Source: Gammaproteobacteria bacterium
Lineage (GTDB): Bacteria; Pseudomonadota; Gammaproteobacteria; Burkholderiales; Nitrosomonadaceae
DNA: 64,000 nucleotides
Assembly (NCBI GenBank): GCA_030431985.1
Contig: JAUIIB010000005.1
Span: 1 to 64,000, forward strand
Direction of reading: 5' to 3'
Position numbers and translations under genes: made by a program. Of this stretch, positions 61,818 to 64,000 are shown piece by piece. Positions within the stretch are counted from its first letter, which is position 1. Each line of letters opens with the position of its first letter. A model generated the notes under the pieces. It was not told the origin of the DNA. It worked only from the letters and a program-made list of their open reading frames with translations, and did not search any database.

Positions 61818-63002
61818 ATGGCTAAAATAATACTCAATAGACTGACTAAATTCTTGACACCCATGGTCATATTTTCAGTATTAATGGCAAATGCTGTAGC
61901 AGATAAACCTATTGGAATGATTGAAAATTTGACAGGGTTTAATATCAATAAATCTAAATTTATGACAAAGTGGGGGCTTAGCTTGGACGGTTGGTTCGAG
62001 TCAGGTTTTGCGATCAACCCAGACAATCCAAGTAATCGCTCCAATAGTCCTGTAACCTTTAATGATCGTGCGAACGAATTTAATTTACATGAACTTTACT
62101 TAATATTTAAACGTGATACTAAGGCCTCACATGATTCCTGGAATCTTGGATTTCGGGCTGATATGCTTTTCGGAACAGATGCGAGATTTACTCTCCACGA
62201 AAATTTTGACGACAACTTATTTTTTAACAACACATCAAAAAAATATCAATTGTCTATTCCGCAAATTTATGCCGATCTATTTATTCCAATCGGAAATGGT
62301 TTGACAACCTTTATTGGGCATTTTTATACGATTATCGGAAAAGAAATGATAACTGCACCCGATAATTTTTTCTTTTCACATGCTTATACTATGCAATATA
62401 GTGAACCCTTCACACACACCGGCATCTTATCTACATATCCACTCAATAACAATTTTGCATTAACCGCAGGAATCGTTACGGGCTGGGATTCATTTCTTAA
62501 ACAACCTGTGAATTTCTTAGGTAATATTCGCTATAATACTGACAACAAACGATTTTCTATGGTTGCATCGATCGTTACTGGCCCAACCAGCCATGATAAG
62601 AAAGGCAGTCATAGAAGTATGTATAGCCTTGTATTTAATTATGACGTAACCAGCAAATTTCACTATACCCTGGAACATGATTTTGGCATTGAAGAAGATG
62701 GTGTAAGAAAAGGAGTAGCCGCTAAATGGTATGGCCTTAATCAATATTTTATTTACGACCTTACCAATGATATCGGTATTGGTTTAAGAGCCGAATGGTA
62801 TCGAGACGAAGATGGTGTGAGGGTAGCAAATGCAAAAAACAGTTATTTCTCAATAACAGGAGGATTTAACTGGTTCGCCCATCCTGGGCTAGTTATCAGA
62901 CCCGAAGTAAGATACGACATGGCAAGCTCTAATCCAGTTTATGATTCTAATACGAAAAAAAATCAATTGCTGATATCTATTGATATGATTGTGCGCTTCT
63001 AG
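61818..63002 (+). CDS. Outer-membrane beta-barrel porin, BBP2 (porin-2) family
   Basis: A 394-residue exported barrel from the ATG at 61818: signal peptide with a likely cut after ANAVA, then alternating amphipathic strands and a C-terminal Phe (MIVRF), typical of outer-membrane barrels. GHFYTIIGKEMITAPDNFFFSHAYTMQYSEPFTHTG is the BBP2 family signature. The frame is open 12 codons upstream; no good ribosome site is seen for either start. Its codons are clearly AT-richer than neighbours, and it sits in gene-poor DNA. Permeant unknown. Confidence 0.85.
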   Translation: MAKIILNRLTKFLTPMVIFSVLMANAVADKPIGMIENLTGFNINKSKFMTKWGLSLDGWFESGFAINPDNPSNRSNSPVTFNDRANEFNLHELYLIFKRDTKASHDSWNLGFRADMLFGTDARFTLHENFDDNLFFNNTSKKYQLSIPQIYADLFIPIGNGLTTFIGHFYTIIGKEMITAPDNFFFSHAYTMQYSEPFTHTGILSTYPLNNNFALTAGIVTGWDSFLKQPVNFLGNIRYNTDNKRFSMVASIVTGPTSHDKKGSHRSMYSLVFNYDVTSKFHYTLEHDFGIEEDGVRKGVAAKWYGLNQYFIYDLTNDIGIGLRAEWYRDEDGVRVANAKNSYFSITGGFNWFAHPGLVIRPEVRYDMASSNPVYDSNTKKNQLLISIDMIVRF

Positions 63003-63394
63003 AGTCTGCTGACATTTTATTTTTGCCACTGCTATCGACTATTTGTTGCTCAGCAAGGTGGAAAAAACACAGTGTAGTTTTTCTACCTAAGCGATTGGTA
63101 GCGCCACTAGGTAAAAAACAGTCCCTGCACTGCAGGTTGTGCCCAGAAAACGTCACTCTGCGTTGTTTGTCGCTTGTCTGGAATGGTCAAACCTCTCGCC
63201 TCGCGTCTTGATTCATAAAAAACTAATAGCAAAAAAACTGTCAGAACAATATAGAAAAAGTAGAGGCGTTATAAATGATATAGTATTTATTCGGAAAAAT
63301 AATGAACAATTGCTAGGCTTGATTCTGAATTATGACTAAACTAGCTATCAGCAGCTCATGCTGATCATTTTTACATAACGCAGCTGTATGAATA
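63003..63394. other. Intergenic region after the porin gene
   Basis: About 390 bases. Open frames here (for example 63023-63211 and 63139-63339) lack ribosome sites and family resemblance. A TACCTA/TAGGTA pair (63084-63113) flanked by T and A runs can form a weak hairpin but lacks a downstream T-run. Confidence 0.5.
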
Positions 63395-64000
63395 ATGAGC
63401 GACACACTGGTACTGGTACACAAAAAGCCGCAATTGGGCATTGGTAAACAAAGGCTGGCAGCACGATTCGGCGCTGAACTGACGGTTCGTGCTGCAGAAG
63501 CGTTATTGGCATGCGCACTTGAAGATGCTGCCACGTGGCCGGGACCGATCGTGCTTGCACCTGCAAATAAAAAAGACTGCGAATGGGCTCGGCGGCAAGC
63601 CAGTCATTTTTCTTCTCTATCCAAGGTTATCCCGCAGATCGAAGGCAACTTGGGGCAACGTTTGAACGCATTAGACAAAACACTACGCGGACAGGGAATG
63701 GAGCGGTTAACATACATTGGCAGCGATGCGCCCGGATTGACCGGACAAGATTATGCGACTGCACGATCACATTTGGATCAAAATGATGCTGTACTGATAC
63801 CGTCTGTAGACGGTGGCGTGGTGTTAATGGCCAGCCGGCTTGCATGGCCGGACTTGGCTGAATTACCCTGGAGTACAGATTGTTTAGGAACGGCTTTAAC
63901 AACCCTATGTCGATCTGCGCTAATGACGGTAAGCACGCTGAAAAACAGTTACGACATTGATCAGCCAGAAGATTTTCTACAGCTAGCAGAACTACTTCAG
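63395..64000 (+). CDS. DUF2064 glycosyltransferase-like protein, cut by window edge
   Basis: A frame from the ATG at 63395 open to the last base (202 codons). It reads like the TIGR04282/DUF2064 family of GT-A-fold proteins: an N-terminal K-x2-x-G-x-x-K-x-R-L segment (KKPQLGIGKQRLAARFG), IGSDAPGLTGQDY in place of the GSDCP/L motif, VDGGVVLMA as the D-G-G acceptor loop, and DIDQPEDF near the visible end, which is a typical closing motif, so little is missing. Base composition returns to that of the rest of the window. Substrate unknown. Confidence 0.85.
   Translation, partial: MSDTLVLVHKKPQLGIGKQRLAARFGAELTVRAAEALLACALEDAATWPGPIVLAPANKKDCEWARRQASHFSSLSKVIPQIEGNLGQRLNALDKTLRGQGMERLTYIGSDAPGLTGQDYATARSHLDQNDAVLIPSVDGGVVLMASRLAWPDLAELPWSTDCLGTALTTLCRSALMTVSTLKNSYDIDQPEDFLQLAELLQ

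Overview
The window is a gene-dense chromosomal segment of a betaproteobacterium. The gene orders (rpoE-rseA-rseB-mucD ahead of lepA; hfq-hflX-hflK-hflC-hisZ-purA; ilvB-ilvH-ilvC-psd-pssA-leuA; his genes running into a tat operon), the moderate to low GC content and a MauG/CcpA-type di-heme peroxidase fit the Nitrosomonadaceae (Nitrosomonas-like ammonia oxidisers). That assignment is an inference from gene order and protein character; no database was searched. I found no tRNA, rRNA, insertion sequence, prophage or CRISPR array.

Layout. 1-6.5 kb (minus): lepA (cut by the window edge), a glutaredoxin-like protein, and the envelope-stress module mucD-rseB-rseA-rpoE, then queF. 6.6-13.2 kb (plus): smc, zipA, a double-CDGSH protein, zapB, zapA, the 6S RNA gene and a HAD hydrolase, so chromosome organisation and FtsZ-ring genes are grouped. 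13.4-22.8 kb (minus): a redoxin, purA, hisZ, a DUF2065 protein, hflC, hflK, hflX, hfq, a di-heme peroxidase and rppH. 23.0-25.3 kb (plus): proS and a lytic transglycosylase. 25.4-35.0 kb (minus): a TlpA-like thioredoxin, leuA with a leucine-rich leader peptide, pssA, psd, ilvC, ilvH, ilvB, tldD and a nitrilase-family amidase. 35.3-45.8 kb (plus): glnE, a type IV pilin gene behind a sigma-54-like promoter, hisC-B-H-A-F-I-E, a HIT protein and tatABC. 45.9-52.6 kb: an apparently frameshifted glycine-zipper gene, copA and copZ, an orphan TadE gene in gene-poor DNA, a class II aldolase and an SDR. 52.8-60.2 kb (plus): a tandem glycine riboswitch, gcvT, gcvH, gcvPA, tpx, gcvPB, a PfkB sugar/nucleoside kinase and an EEP-family hydrolase. 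60.3-64.0 kb: a small secreted acidic protein, about 1 kb of AT-rich DNA without a convincing gene, a BBP2-type beta-barrel porin, and the start of a DUF2064 glycosyltransferase-like gene that runs off the edge.

The most interesting regulatory signals are outside the ORFs: (i) a 30-residue leader peptide with five consecutive Leu codons between pssA and leuA, with its own promoter-like elements and a downstream hairpin/T-run, which looks like a leucine attenuator; (ii) a tandem glycine riboswitch with a good promoter ahead of the glycine-cleavage genes, into which a thiol peroxidase gene is inserted; (iii) a -24/-12 promoter in front of an orphan pilin gene; (iv) a perfect 54-bp palindrome between hfq and the peroxidase gene; (v) a canonical 6S RNA. 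Most of the window is housekeeping, and I do not see a clearly new multi-gene system in it.
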